From the NCBI GenBank assembly GCA_048772705.1, contig JBLWGC010000230.1:372001-436000 (forward strand): a stretch of 64,000 nt of DNA, written 5' to 3'. Under the pieces are notes generated by a model that was not told the DNA's origin, searched no databases, and worked only from the letters and a program-made list of their open reading frames with translations. Made by a program: the position numbers and the translations under genes. Of the stretch, positions 19,758 to 32,734 are shown in pieces; position 1 is the stretch's first letter, and the number at the start of each line of letters is the position of its first letter. The DNA is from Leidyana gryllorum EB-2025a. Its lineage: Eukaryota > Apicomplexa.

Positions 19758-22700
19758 TCACACAGAGGGAGGACATTGTGACTGACAACTGAGATCGTCC
19801 AATGTCAAGTCAATCTCAGATGCCGAGGAAGTCCCTCCCGAGTCGTAGAAAGAGAACGGTACTTCCATTGCACTGGGAACAGTTGAGATCTCGATATCCC
19901 ACCCGACTGGTTGACTTTCCAAGACTTTGGGATTCCACATCGAAGGTGACGAACGGGGCGTGAGGGGGCTCAAGTAGCGAGCAATGTCAACAAACCTTTG
20001 GACAAGTGAGGGAGCTTGAGGAGGCCGGGCTTTGCGAGCCTCCACTGGCTTCACTCTGAACAGTAATAAACTGTTGAGCACCACCAGTATTGAACTGAGT
20101 GCCATGGCACTGCCGGCCAAGAGAGGGGACATCTCAACCCTAGGATAAAAGACTCCGGCCGCAGAGGGCAAACCAATGAAATTGAACAAGAAGGCCCAGA
20201 CGAAATTCCTGTTGTAACAATCAATCGGAGTGGGCTGCAAAGTCATACCTATAGATCGCACGGCGGGTGGCTTTAGATAATTTCAAGAAACTTAACAAGC
20301 TGTCCAGATCGTGCTTGATGAGGACAACATCCGCTGCCACCGCCATGATTTCCGCGTCAGTACCGATGGCAATCCCGACATCGGCCTTCGCCAGGGCCAG
20401 ACTGTCGTTCGACCCATCTCCAACCATAATGATCTTGGGACGTTTCTTTGCTGCTCCGTCGATGAGAGCATACCCTTGTTCATCCCAAAGTTTCTCGATG
20501 AGATCGTGTTTCATCCACGGAGTTGCCTCGGCGACAACACGTTCAGGGGGGATTCCCACCTTTGCCGCCACCTCGTGTGCCACGCTAGAATTATCTCCAG
20601 TGCACATCCAAACGTCCAGATTATATGTGCTATGCAGAAGATACACAGCTGCAGCTGCGTCTGGGAGTACTTCATCGCGCAAGCGTACTGCGCCCAAAAG
20701 TTCGCCTTGATCAGTGAACAAACACACGATCGTGCATCCCTCTGACTCGCGCAGCCATTTCTGCGAATAAGTGATGGTTGAGCGTTGCGCAGGGTTCAAC
20801 TTACGATCCCTTCTTCACAGCGAAGAGCGTCATCTCCATTATTGTGCACCAGGCTGTAGTAGAAAGACAGATTGCCCAGGATTAAACCTCCGGAATTGAT
20901 CTTGGCTACCACACCCTTCCCTCCGATCGTCTGGATCTCATCCAGATCGAGTTCCGACACGATAGCATCATCCAGGTGGAAAGGAAACTCTGTTTGGCGA
21001 GTGAACCCAAGCAGCGCTGCAGCAATTGGATGCTTGTTGCCAACCTCCATAGCGGCGATAAGGGTCCAGAAAGCGCTCCATAGCAGCTGCGTGGTGACGC
21101 GATCACATGCTGCCGGCTTGGAGACAAGAGTCATTTCATTATCTGCTTCTGGTTTGGACCGGATCCGATTCTTCATTCGATCTAATACATCTCGTGACTC
21201 CAATAACCTCAGGAAGTTGACGGCATGTAGGTATGCGCCTCCCACAGAAGGCTTGCCTTCTGTGAGTGTACCCGTTTTATCCAGAATGATGGCTCCTGCG
21301 GACGCTGCAGTCTCCAAAGCTCCACCAGACTTGATCAATACTCCAAACCCCACCGCCTTTCCAGATGCCACAGTTGTCGCGGTGGGTGTAGCCAAGCCGA
21401 GTGCGCAGGGGCACGCGACAGCGAGAACTGCTATTCCAAACTTCATCACAAACATGAGTTTAGTGGCACCAGCGAGATACGGGGGATGTTGATGAACATG
21501 GGTACTGGGCGCATCGTCAGGATTAACCACACCCCCAAACACCAACCAGCCCCACACTCCCCAAGTAGTGAGGGCGACGAGGAGCGCCGCCGGGAGGAAA
21601 TAGGAGCAGATGCGGTCGGCAACCGCTCCAGAGGGTGTCACTACCGCAGATGCTTCGCGAACCGTTTGTATCACTTGACCGAGCAGAGTAGCGTGCCCAA
21701 CCTTGGTGACAATCATCCAGATCGGCTCGGTGTATACGATGGAACCCTCGAACAAGAGATCGCCATCCCGCTTGATGACAGGTAAGCTCTCTCCAGAGAT
21801 CAGTGACTCATCCACAGTGCCACTTGTCGGGGTTATGATAATCCCATCTGCTGGGACTTGCTCACCCACTTCTACTTTCAAGATGTCTCCAATCTCAATC
21901 AATGCTGACGAGAAGGTTATCAGCTCAACTTTTATCTGAGGGTTTGGCTGAAGGGGTACCTCGCTGGAGGTTTTCTCCGCGTGCTCATTGAGTACTTTGA
22001 ATCTCAAGCTGGGGTTTCCAGGGCATTTCGGTCCACTATCGCTTCGTTGAGCTCGCTGTGTAGCCAACCATACTAACTGAGTTAGGTTGGCGTCCGACAG
22101 TTGACACCAACGAGAACTGAAGTTCGGATCCCCACGGAGTACGGCCTGGTCTTCATACATGTGAACAGTAGGACTACCAGGGAATACCACTCGTCGGATC
22201 AAACACGCTCCAGTTGTCTTGGTTTGATGCAGCCTTCTGAGTTCTCTCAAAGTCTTTCCCTTGGCTGCCAATTCGAAAACCTTGCCCCAAAGTACTATGG
22301 TGATCAGCAAGGCCGAAGTCTCGAAATAATGAGGGATCTCTAGATGCTCATTGTGCAGATCTTCCGCGTCCACGCCAACAGCACTCAAGATCCGTCGAGC
22401 CATTCCCTGGATCGGCCGTCGTGCGGTGGGAGGCGGAGTGCGCAAGTTGAGTGCTGGGGGTGGTAGACCCGCGAGCAAGCTCACACTTGGGTCTGCTGGC
22501 GGGGCGCGGAGTGAGGGATTCTGCAGCTCGACAGTCTCTCGCGGAGCGGCCGGAACCCATATGTGTCCTGACGGGAAGCTTTGGTTTGGCCCCACAAGCG
22601 GTAAGTGTGGGGGGGAGATTAAGGACGGGCCCCTCTCGTTGAATGCCCCTGCTTCTAAAAGGCTAACGGGAGGTTGAGGTGCCTCCAGTGGGGGGACCAA

Positions 22701-24331
22701 CCCGTTGAGGACGGCAGGCGACACGATTAGGGACGGTTTGGGGTCCGTTGCCGGTATTGGTAGAGCGCCTCCATGCTGATGGAGATGGGCAATTCCCAGA
22801 TCAGCGCTGAGAAGGTCTTGCGGAGAAGGCATGAATGTGGGTGGGAGGATTCCCGTGTGAGGTGGGAATGGGATGGCCGGTCCCTGGAGGTCATGACTGT
22901 CGGCCAGGGACGCTAGAGCCACCACAACCGCCACAGTGAGCAATAAGAGTGAGAAGAGGTAGCAGAATGACGTATTGAAAGAAATAAATGTCTCCATTGT
23001 TATATGCCGAGTCTTCAACGCCTTCCACGCTTTGGAATGGATGTGCCTTCCCCATATCCATTGAATGGGCGTTGCGAGTATCGCCATCGTCAGAGCGCAT
23101 ACTGAAAGACCAGGAACGACCGGTCTCCTGACATGGTGTCGCATTGTGCTTAGTAGGTCATCTCACCGTAAGAAGCGGGGCAGGTCATGATGCGGGCTCA
23201 TCGCCAGCCAAAGTATAATAATGGCTGGAACCACACACCATGCCGCATTCTTGAGCAACTTACTGTACTCCTCATCTTGGTTGGCCTGCAAGGTGTGCGT
23301 TCAATGGTGAGTCACGTCTAATATGGAACCTACGTTCAACGGAGGGGGGTCGGTGAGAACGTGTAGATCAATCGAAGAATCTAAGTTGTGCACCTTGTCC
23401 TTCATCAACTGTAAAACTGCGCGGCTCCCGATAAGTTCGAAATTGTAGACGATGTTAAATATGACTACGGATGCCGCGGTCCCGATAATTGAGCTCTTTT
23501 CGACATTCGATGTTGCGGCAATGATACCATCATCCGACAAACTTGATGCGATCTTCCTTAGCTCTCCTATATACTTCTGATCAGTCACCGAACTGGTGGC
23601 CAAGCGCAATGTGGCCAAGGGGTCAGCGGCCGACTTTAGACCTTTCAGCGGGGCGGTAGTGTCAGGTTTTGGTGACGCTTGGGTGGATACCACTTCATCC
23701 GCTAGCGATATGGAAGCCCGACTGTATGCTTTGGCAACTGCCAAGAGTTGCTGCAATGTAACAATCAGAAATGGTTTCGGCGCATCGAGAGACCCACTCC
23801 AGCTGGCAGCTCCTCTTCCACATGCGATACATGGATCTGGCAGGAATCAGGTATAATGCGAATATCTCGAACCGCCGGCAAGATTTTCAAACTTCGACTT
23901 AATTCTCTGAAGGTGGACTCAGTCGCCGGATCAACCATAAGTACAGTTGTCCGCGAGCGTTTTGTGTCGTCTTGCTCTGGTGGGGAGGTGGAGAGTATTC
24001 TAGGCCAAGCAGGACTCACTCGAGCTGAGCAGAGAAGCGTCGAAACCAATCATATCGATTTGCTCGGCGACGGCATTTGGAGTTATCTGGAGAGGTTAGA
24101 GCTGGTTCTCATGCACATATTATACCTTATTCCCGTCAATGTGAACAGTGGCCTCATTCATCAGTAAATTGACGGTTGCCGACACGACGCCGGGCAAGCT
24201 GTTTAGGTGGCGTTCAATGGCCGAAGAACATGACACACATGTCATGCCTTCACACGTGAATCGAGATTGTTATGTCAGCTAGTGTGCTCACCTCCGACCG
24301 CATACTTTGCGATTAGGCCAGCAGGCTCCAT
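19758..24331 (-). CDS. Copper-transporting P1B-type ATPase (ATP7/CCC2-like)
   Basis: Nine exons (24292-24331, 24126-24247, 24020-24086, 23976-23798, 23334-23750, 23167-23285, 20805-23127, 20249-20760, 19758-20208) give about 1409 residues; introns are 39-48 nt. The start ATG at 24331 leads straight into a heavy-metal-binding domain with MTCVSC at 15-20. Later come the SGES actuator motif (759-762), the CPC metal site in a membrane helix (887-889), the phosphorylation motif DKTGT (931-935), KHPIA, TGDN (1142-1145), a GDGSNDS variant of the hinge motif (1203-1209), and the last helix pair. The enzyme pumps Cu(I) into the secretory pathway or out of the cell. A Pro-rich insert of nearly 190 residues (about 391-579) separates two membrane helices. 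Confidence 0.93.
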
Positions 24332-24377
24332 CAGATCACATACCACACGTGTGTGCGCACAGTGAGTAAAAAAGTAT

Positions 24378-25628
24378 TTACTTTTGAGGTGTGACTGTGA
24401 CTCCATAGCTGTCCAGATTCACATAGTCATCAACGCATACTAATGCCGCTTCTATGGCTTGAAGAAGTTCATGGGCTAAGGGGCATATGGCTTCGGTGAA
24501 GGTGCCTGGTTGGGCATCAGGGTCAGCAAATTCCAAGGCGGCCGCGTGAAGAAACATTCTGGGACACCATTGTCTGTCCTCTTGGCATCGATCTTGGTCG
24601 AGGTACTTGGTGTCACTGACTAAAGGATGGCCAATGTGGCGCATATGGACCCTGATTTGATGCGTTCTTCCGGTGATAATCCGGCATTTACAAAGACTGA
24701 ACTCTTCGGTTGAGGTTTTGCTCCCTGTCAGTCCACCGTCAATGAAGGTTCCACCGTCGTCTTTCCTTCTGTTAGCAGATCCTATACCACTGACTCCTTT
24801 TGGTTCTCCCATAACATTTTCTCCGACACGTTGTGGTCGGTCCCGCAAGGCCTGAAGCCAATCCGTTTGTTTCTTTAGATCTCTTTTACTTACCTCTTGA
24901 ATATCGGACCAACATTTTCTTCTGAAGACTTTGCACACATGATATTCCGTCAGGGCTACTTCTCCCCCTTCCGCAACGACGGTTGTGAAGTGGCTCTTGA
25001 TTCTTCTGGACTTGTTGGTTCCGTAGTCTTTAGTCAATAGCCGCGTTTTGACGGCCCCCTGGAGCTCTGATATTCGTCCATGGCAGAGAAGTAGGTATTC
25101 TTTGTGAACATATCTGCGTCGGAACTGTTCCCATATAAGATCACGAGATCTGTGTGTCTTGGCTATGAGTAGCGCTCCACTGGTTTCAAGGTCGATCCGA
25201 TGGCATAGTCCACATTCCAATTCCCTCCACTTCTTGACGGTCTCCAGTTCAGGAAACTGGGTTTCCGAGGATTTGACATACAAGGAGGGAAACGGCTTAC
25301 CTTTTTCATCATCCAGAGGTGGAAGGACTCCATTTTGCCACTTCTCTGCAGCTTGGGCAGACTGATGTTGGCGGTCGCGTCTTCTATGCTACCAACCTCC
25401 AGAAGAGCGAGATCGAGAGGGTGCTCGGTACTCTGGCCGGGTCCAGAACAGTGCCAAAAGGCAGGTTTGGAGACGACGAACCATGTTTTGCTCTCCCGGA
25501 CGACACGTGGTTCGTCTTTGTGTACCAAAGAACGTCCAGCACGGCGTCGAAGGGCTTCGCTACTGTCCCCCCCAGCGGGACCTCCACCTGTACATGTATG
25601 AAGCGGAGTGTTGTATTTGGGACTTACG
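24378..25628 (-). CDS. RluA-type pseudouridine synthase, apparently spliced to the upstream USP-like frame
   Basis: Exons 25301-25587 and 24378-25256 (44-nt intron) encode the RluA catalytic region: WFVVSKPAFWHC, then the catalytic-Asp motif HRIDLETSGALL, YLLLCHG, the late motif ITGRTHQIRVHMRHIGHPL and FLHAAALEF. Such enzymes isomerise uridine to pseudouridine in rRNA, tRNA or mRNA. The frame upstream of 25587 has no ATG before a stop. A 40-nt GTAAGT...ACAG intron (25588-25627) instead joins it in frame to the exon ending at 25628, which is the tail of the USP-like gene. Either the two are one polypeptide, or the synthase starts at an ATG inside that exon (for example before PRRQSQ). It ends 46 nt before the copper ATPase start. 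Confidence 0.78.
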
Positions 25629-28600
25629 ACGACCAGTGTTTGTTCGCTTGTAGGTCCCAGCGCTCAAGACGGGAGAGGCTTGGGACTGTCTGCGAGGCAT
25701 CGTTTCCTCAACTTCTTCGTCTGCTGCCTCGTCTTCCACACTGAAGTCGTCGTCAATCTCATCGACGCTCTCATCATTGGCACTCGACTTGTCGGACTCT
25801 GCTCCCCCTTCAATTGACTGCAAGGTGTGTTGCCACACCTCCTGAACCTGTGTGAGCAGACTCTCCGACATGGAACGTGTAGGGTCTTGCGACCACAAGG
25901 CTTCTCGAGACGAGAGACAGGGTGTGTGAGCCACACTGTACAGATGAATGGTGGCCTTGGGCAATAGAAGTCTCGCTTCTGGCCATTGGAGTCCAGATGC
26001 AGCAGTGTTGAGCACGACTTGGGCGACCAGAATGACACTCTGGAGAAGGCTGCGGTTGAGTCTTCTGAAGTATTGGTTGGCGGCGGGTCCTCCATTCAGG
26101 ACAGCGAGTGCGAATACGGCCGCTCTCTCAAGCCGCCGTGTCAGAATCTGTGGGAGGTGGTATTGGGCCAATGAGTGGATTACGCTTTGAACTCACTCTG
26201 TAGAAATTCGTTCCAATTCTGCCTCCACTAAAGATGTCAGGCAACAGTGGTATGACGAGAAAAAGAGTGTAACAGATCGATATTGCGAGTAGGTATCTTC
26301 GTCGAATCTGTGGCCGTTGAGACTCGAAGCCGCATTCCAGAGCGGCCAAGGCGGCTGAAGTTGAGGTCGTGTCAGGATCGACTTGGAAACAATCCAAAGC
26401 TTCGGTGGTGAGACTGTGTAGAGCTCGGGAGAAGCCGAGCCGAGAATTAGCAGCACAGAGGGCCGCTAAGAATTCCGTGATCACAATGAGACTACGACTT
26501 TCGCCCATTGCCCATTGATAGAATGCGACTCCATTCTCGAACACTTCGTGAATTGAATCCTCATCGATACCTTCAACCGGAGCCGAGAAGCGGCGACGGA
26601 CTTCCTGGTCTTCATCCTGATCGACCGCCTTGATCGTCATTGAGTGATCGTTGCTGGATCCTCGCAGAGTCGATGCTAAACCTTCAAACGAAGCTAACCT
26701 GCGAGCTCCCGCCTCGTCCCCACCAATGAATGGAGTCAGGTGATCCAGGCTGCTCTCCGAGGCGGCTTCACACATTCTCTCGCGGATCTCCCAAATGGAG
26801 CATCGGGCGAAGGCTTGACGACTGGCTTCTGGAAGTCCATCGATCATCAATCCGAGTTGTCGTGCCCACTCTTTACTCGGCCAGTTTGTTAACAGCTCGC
26901 CGTCTTTCGGGGGCATCAGTGGCTCCATACACGTTTCCACAGCTCTCAGTACCTTCTGCTCCAGTTCCGACCCTGACAGACTCTCGCAGACCGCAGGGCC
27001 CAAGGCCTCGCGAAATGCAGGGTCCAACAATTCCAATGACAGTGGGTCACCCAAGAGACCTAAAGGTCTCGACCGACTAATGGGAGAGGCGGCAATGGCG
27101 CGTAGAAGCCGCAGGGGTTCGGCTAACTCCAGACTGGCCCCCATACTGCTGGGAGACTCTCCTGCGATACTTCCCTCTATTTCGTCCAGTAGTAGAGTCC
27201 CTGCGTTGCCACACTGAGAATCCGAGTCATTCCCGGCTCCGTAACGACGCAGGGCGGCTGCAAATCGACGGTTCCCAGATATCGGACGCCCAGCACCACG
27301 TGTGCGTGGGTACTTTGGTTGCTGACGTTTCTTCCGTTTGGTCCCTCCGACGGTACGAATGAACTCTGGACTGTTCCCGGGCAGAACACCGGCTCCTCCC
27401 AGATGTCCATTCAGTGGAGCGTCGGCTATTGAAACGTCGTCTTCATTCAGGAGACTGGCGGCGTCCTTGAGGCTGACTGCGTCGCGTAGGCTCAGGGTGT
27501 CAGCCTCCAGTGTAACAAGATTGGTGGTGTTGATTGGAGTGGTAGCAGTAACAGAGGATCGTCCAGTGGCAGTGACGGGGGGGGGCGGAGGGGTCCTTCG
27601 TTTCTCGGCTGCGGCTGCGAAAACGTCTCGAATCAGATCGGACAATTCTTGCTTCGTATTGAGAGAATTCGAGACTTCGCCGTCACTCGAGTTTGAGGAC
27701 GCTACGGCTGCAGCCGCTGCAGCCGAGAGTGAAGGAGAACCTGGTGGCTGTAGGGATGGTGACGGACTTTTTACTGTTACATCCTCGAGCTCAGCGAGAG
27801 GAATCCCGTCCGCTAATCTTGAAGCGGTGATGGCTTGGTGCGCCAGTTCGGCACGCAGGGCCGCAATCCTATTGGCTTGAGCCTGCATAGATCCACCCGC
27901 TGCGACAATGTCAGCAACCCTTTCCGGGCCACATTTGCGCAACAATTTTAACACTGGCGGAGGAGGGAGTTGTGATGGCGCTGATGTATGGAACGATACG
28001 GCATTCCATTGCAACACGATGATCTCGGATGTGCGTTTGTTGAGTTTGCGGACAGAGGCATTGAAGCGACGGATATTTTGGAATTCTCGTTGAGGTGTAT
28101 ACAGCTCTTCCGCAACGACACATAGGTTCTGAAGATCAATGCGTGCGGCAATACTCTGAATGAACTTCTTGTGGAATGCGGGCCATCCAGAAGCGTCCAG
28201 TGGGGGTGCAGTGTCCGGAGGGAGGTCAAGGAGTTGGAATAAGGGTTTCAGAATATGGGGCGCACGAGTTAGTACTCGGAAGAGTACCCAGGCGCTGATA
28301 ACCGCTTGCAAACTGACTCGATTCTCGCAAAGTGTAGCTCCAAGGGAAATTAGTTCGACATTCTCGCGATCAAACCATTTGAAGAGTAACAAAGGTCGCG
28401 CGACATCTTCGGCTGCGGTGGGTAATGGAGACTGAGGGGTCTTGGGAGGTGGTGGAGGGGCCGCCTTGGAGCGCTTGCGGGCAGTCTTGGACAACTTTTG
28501 CGGTTTTGATGATGACGAGGAGGGAGGGGATTTCGCCGGAGGGGGAGGCGAACACGACAAGACAACGAGAACCTGAATGTCTGTACTAGGGGCATCCAGT

Positions 28601-31600
28601 GGTGGCGAAGGGTTGGCCAGCAGAAAGTCGGCTACCTTGGACTGGGGATTTAAGAACGCCCACCGACTTCGACGACGACGCGTGGGCGTGAATTCACAAC
28701 TGGCATTCGCTGGCTGAGACGGAGATGACGAATGATCGGCGTACATCAGAGTATACAAATGTACGTTCAATGAAGACTCAAGCAAGGCGACTCCAAAAGA
28801 GCTATTTTCCAGGATCGGAACTGCCATTCCTTTACTTGGCGTAGTCAGAGGCGGTGAAGACTTGAGGATGTGATCCGACGTGGTCGCTGAACCTAGCGCC
28901 ACTACCGGTAACAAACAACTTGGATCGTACTCATTGGGCGCCTCTGCCCACCGACGCAGCCTCTGTTTGACACTGTGGCGAACGAAACGGTACACCGTCT
29001 CGAAATTTGCTTCCCGATCGATGTATATTGTGGCTTCACTGTAACTGCAGAGCGGACGACGTCCGGCCACACGAGTCGGACCTTCACTCTCGGGACCTAA
29101 CTGGTGCTCCATCACAAATTCTATCCGCGCCCTCTTGCCCAACCCAACGGACTGAGGCGGCGGAAACGCGGCATCGAAACTCGACGCATCTTCTTGACTG
29201 AACAAACTCGACACTTCCAAGAGATCAGCTCGATGTGGTTTCGTCTCCATACCCTCTGATCGACGTCGCTTTGCGGCAGACGGACCTGCTGCTGCTTCGA
29301 TCTGACTATTCCTCAGCCCAATTCGCCGTTTCATCCGTAAAAGATCTCGTCGAGTAGCTTGTTGGACTCGGCGTGACGCCACAACTGATCCGTAACATAT
29401 GCTCAGCACGCGGGAACCACTCGGCCGAATGCATTTAAGCAACCGCCGGAACGCATGTTGGTCCATATTAAACTGAGACGGGGCAATGTCAATTGGGTTT
29501 GCATCTCCCGCTCGTGATCGCTTCTTTGCCTGTGACACTTCGCCATTAACAGACTCCGCATCCAATCGGGCCGCAAAACGTTTGGCTGTCCCCGTGCGTT
29601 CTTCTCCCCATAGTCCTTCCGTCAGCTTTCGGCGTTCTGTCATGGTACCATTGATCTCCAGAGAAGAGGGCACAAGAGCGGTTCGCAAAACCCGGAACTC
29701 CACTGCTTCCAAGATGGCCAGGCAGAAAACGTCCGCAAAGGGGGTTCGACCACTCCGGTCGTTGGTGTTCCCTGCCGGCCCTGGCACACTCGGTCGGCAA
29801 GCGTCGACCCCAGCTAGGAGATCCCATACCACGCTGACTTGACGAGTCACCCAGCTTTCAAGAGCTCCAGGGCTCTCCAATTCTCCGAATTGGGTGTCAG
29901 GGCCGTTGACCGGCCCGCAGGAGGTCAGAGATCCTTCGCTGTACGAGGAGCTGGGCAGAATGCTGGGCGTACAGGTGTCGGTGACCCTGTCGTTGACAGT
30001 ACATCCGCAGAAGGGATTGGGTCCGCCACTCGAACTCTTGGCGAGGCTGAGAGCACTCTCTTCCACATTGATGGGACTTGCGGTCACCGGCACAGGCGCC
30101 GAGTCATCTGCAGTTGAGGGTCCATCGAGGAGTAGATGATTCGGAGATCCTTGCACATTACGTTCCCCCAAACCTACTCGCAGATAATTGTCGACTGCTG
30201 AAGCCACGCGAATGGCTCGTCGTGCTGCTTCCGCGAGAGTCCAATTGTAGTCTGAGGCAGCGGCGACCCCAAAGACTTCCACCAGGATGGTATGCAAGTC
30301 ATCTGCGTCTTTTCTGCTGATGGCGTCGGTGAGCAAAACTCGACATCGGTCCAAGAACCCTTGATTCCCGCTGCTATCAAGAGCTCTCTTGACCTCGCTT
30401 GGGACGAAAAGTCTCGCGAACGGTGCGAATGGAGCTGCCAGAGCCGTCTTCAATGGTGAGGGTTGTGGATCGCTCTTCCAGGGTTGCCATAGTGAGTCAA
30501 GGTAGGCATCTGGAACACCAAATTCAATCAGTGTCTGTTTGTAAAGTGGAGGATTGACTTGACGGAGGTCGGTCACTCGGATGGGAGTCTGAGAATCGAT
30601 ATAATCTTCTGCCAGATACACAGCGGCCGCACATAAGAAGTCACGATGGCATTTCCATTCGGCAAAGGGCATTCGTGGAATCAACTTTTCTGCTCGTCCG
30701 TCGCATATACGGAACCAAGGACCTTCTTCATCAGGACGAATGATAAGGTAATAACCATTGCTACTTGTGAGGTTCCCATTACCACCTCCCTCAGTGTCTC
30801 GGACAACAAGTGCGTACAATGAGTACCAATGATCTCGAGCGTGGGTTCGATTGGGAGATGCCATGAAGGATAGGTCCAGACGGAGAGGAACATCAAACAA
30901 CTCGCCCTTTCGAGTCGCTCGTTGCGGTGTGACGTACACAAACAAGAGATGGGGGTGATTGTCAAACTGCCGTCCGCTGGCCTCGAGAGCTTTTTGTACC
31001 GACTGGACATGTCGAATTTTGATGAAGGCTTGAGAATATGCACCATCACTCAGCCTTTGATACCTTTACAAAACGCACAGAACATAATTAACCCATTTCA
31101 GTACCCATAGGGCAATACTCACGGGTGTTGAGGGTGAGGCACGGTGTCTCGTCGCAAGGAAGTGTTTATTGCAGAGTCCAGAAACGAATCCAATTGCAAA
31201 CTTTGCAATCGGCTGACTCCACTTGGGGAAGATCCCGAACAACCGAATAGCTCGGTGATGTAGTCAATCTTACATTCTTCGTGAATGGCTTTGAAAAGCA
31301 TTTGGTGTAGCTCAACAAACGGGTCACTGAAACTCATTCGCTGTACACAATTGAGCTCTGCAATCGTAAATCGAAGTCCAGGGACCCCTTCGGGTAATGC
31401 AGACTCACCGAGAGCTTTCATCACAATCTTGTTCGATGGTTGTTTGTCCAGAATGGAGGCAACAAGCGGATCGTGAGGGACTGTTACCGCTGCATTGTGC
31501 ATGCTGAGAACCTCGCGAACGGGCCGATCGGTCCGTCCGTTTTCACTAGCCAAACACATCACCAAGGGCCACAGTTGCATTTGCGCGAACGTCTGCTGTA

Positions 31601-32587
31601 AAGCTTGGATCACTGGAGCCGTGTTGCCCCGGGGTTGCCAGCTACATACTCGACGCCGCAACGGTTTGAGATGGAAAAGTACCTGATATAGGTAGAAAGC
31701 AGTGTGCGGTAGGATCGCACACACACTCACGTGGATCATGCAGGAGAGGTAGTCAGACTGCAGAGAGGGGCTGAGGGTGGGTACCATACATTCCCAGGCC
31801 TCAACGGCTGCTGTTGATCGGACTGGTGGCGGTGTCGCACTCGCACTGGGTGTGTTGGTGATCCGGCGATGCAGTCTCTTTGCGCTTTCAGTTGAGGACT
31901 GAGCTGGAGGGCTGGCGGGACGACTGAAGGACTCCTCCAATGTCGAAGAAGACGGCAGCACATCCCAGAGATTCCTTGGTAGAAATGTCAGGGTTCTTCT
32001 GGACCAAGGGCCCCAGAAGACAGGTTCTGCTTTACCTCTGACCAGGAGTGTGTCTTCATCGTTGAGAAATCCGCGTGCCCGACTGATCTTGGACTGCGGC
32101 AGCATGCGTTGCCACCCGCGACTGGTGGTGTCATCGCAGAAGGTCCAGTGTGCCCAGCTATTGACATTGTCTTTGGGATCACGCCAATTGACTACAGTTA
32201 GGTCAAATCGCACATTGGGAAATATCCTGTAGCCCTGTTTGAGCGGAGTACATGTGTCTGTTACCCTACCAATCGTCTGGAAACCACGGTTGTTTGAGTG
32301 CCTCGAGAAAGACCGACAAGTGGGATGACTCTTGCTCAGTTCCCCGGGGATGAACGAGGATGCGGAAATAGAATCCTTGTGAGTACCCTATAAGTGGGCT
32401 CTCAATGTCCCGTTGCTGCTTGACGAGTTTCCAGAAGTTGGGTAACGGAAACTCGATGACACTCGCCAACTCGCTCCCTTCCATCCCATATTCCCAGTCT
32501 GTGAAAAAAGTCCTTTTATTAGGTCTCTAGCTCACGGAGCTCTGCTGGTGTCGGTAATGGTACTATACAATGTCCGGCACGCCCCAT
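25560..32587 (-). CDS. Giant MATH + inactive ubiquitin-protease-fold protein (USP7-like)
   Basis: Exons 32536-32587, 32270-32498, 31731-32226, 31123-31682, 26197-31063 and 25560-26147 give about 2263 residues if translation stops at 25560, or about 2629 if spliced into the pseudouridine synthase. The N-terminus is a MATH domain (FPLPNFWKLV, then FDLTVVNWRDPKD and WAHWTFCDD). A ubiquitin-specific-protease fold follows in the USP7 order. At the Cys box the sequence is SDYLSCMIHVLFHLKPLRR, with Asp252 where USP7 has its catalytic Cys. At the His box it is SNGYYLIIRP, with Gly549 in place of His. It should bind, not cleave, ubiquitin chains. The remaining 1600 residues are unrecognised, with Pro- and Ser-rich tracts and basic patches. 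Confidence 0.7.
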
Positions 32588-32734
32588 ATGGTATATCAAT
32601 GTCTACAAACGAATGTAACGGTTAGCGCCCACAAGTTTGAAGAGTGTCTGGTTAGGAGTGGCAAAAATATGAATTATCACATATAGCCAATGTCGTATCA
32701 GAAGTGGCAAAAAAAACTTAACTAATCTTATCCT

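Noticed and set aside
27338-27880. A 180-codon + strand frame inside the giant USP-like gene
   Set aside because: It is antisense to a continuous long exon and has only low-complexity Ser/Ala/Arg sequence.
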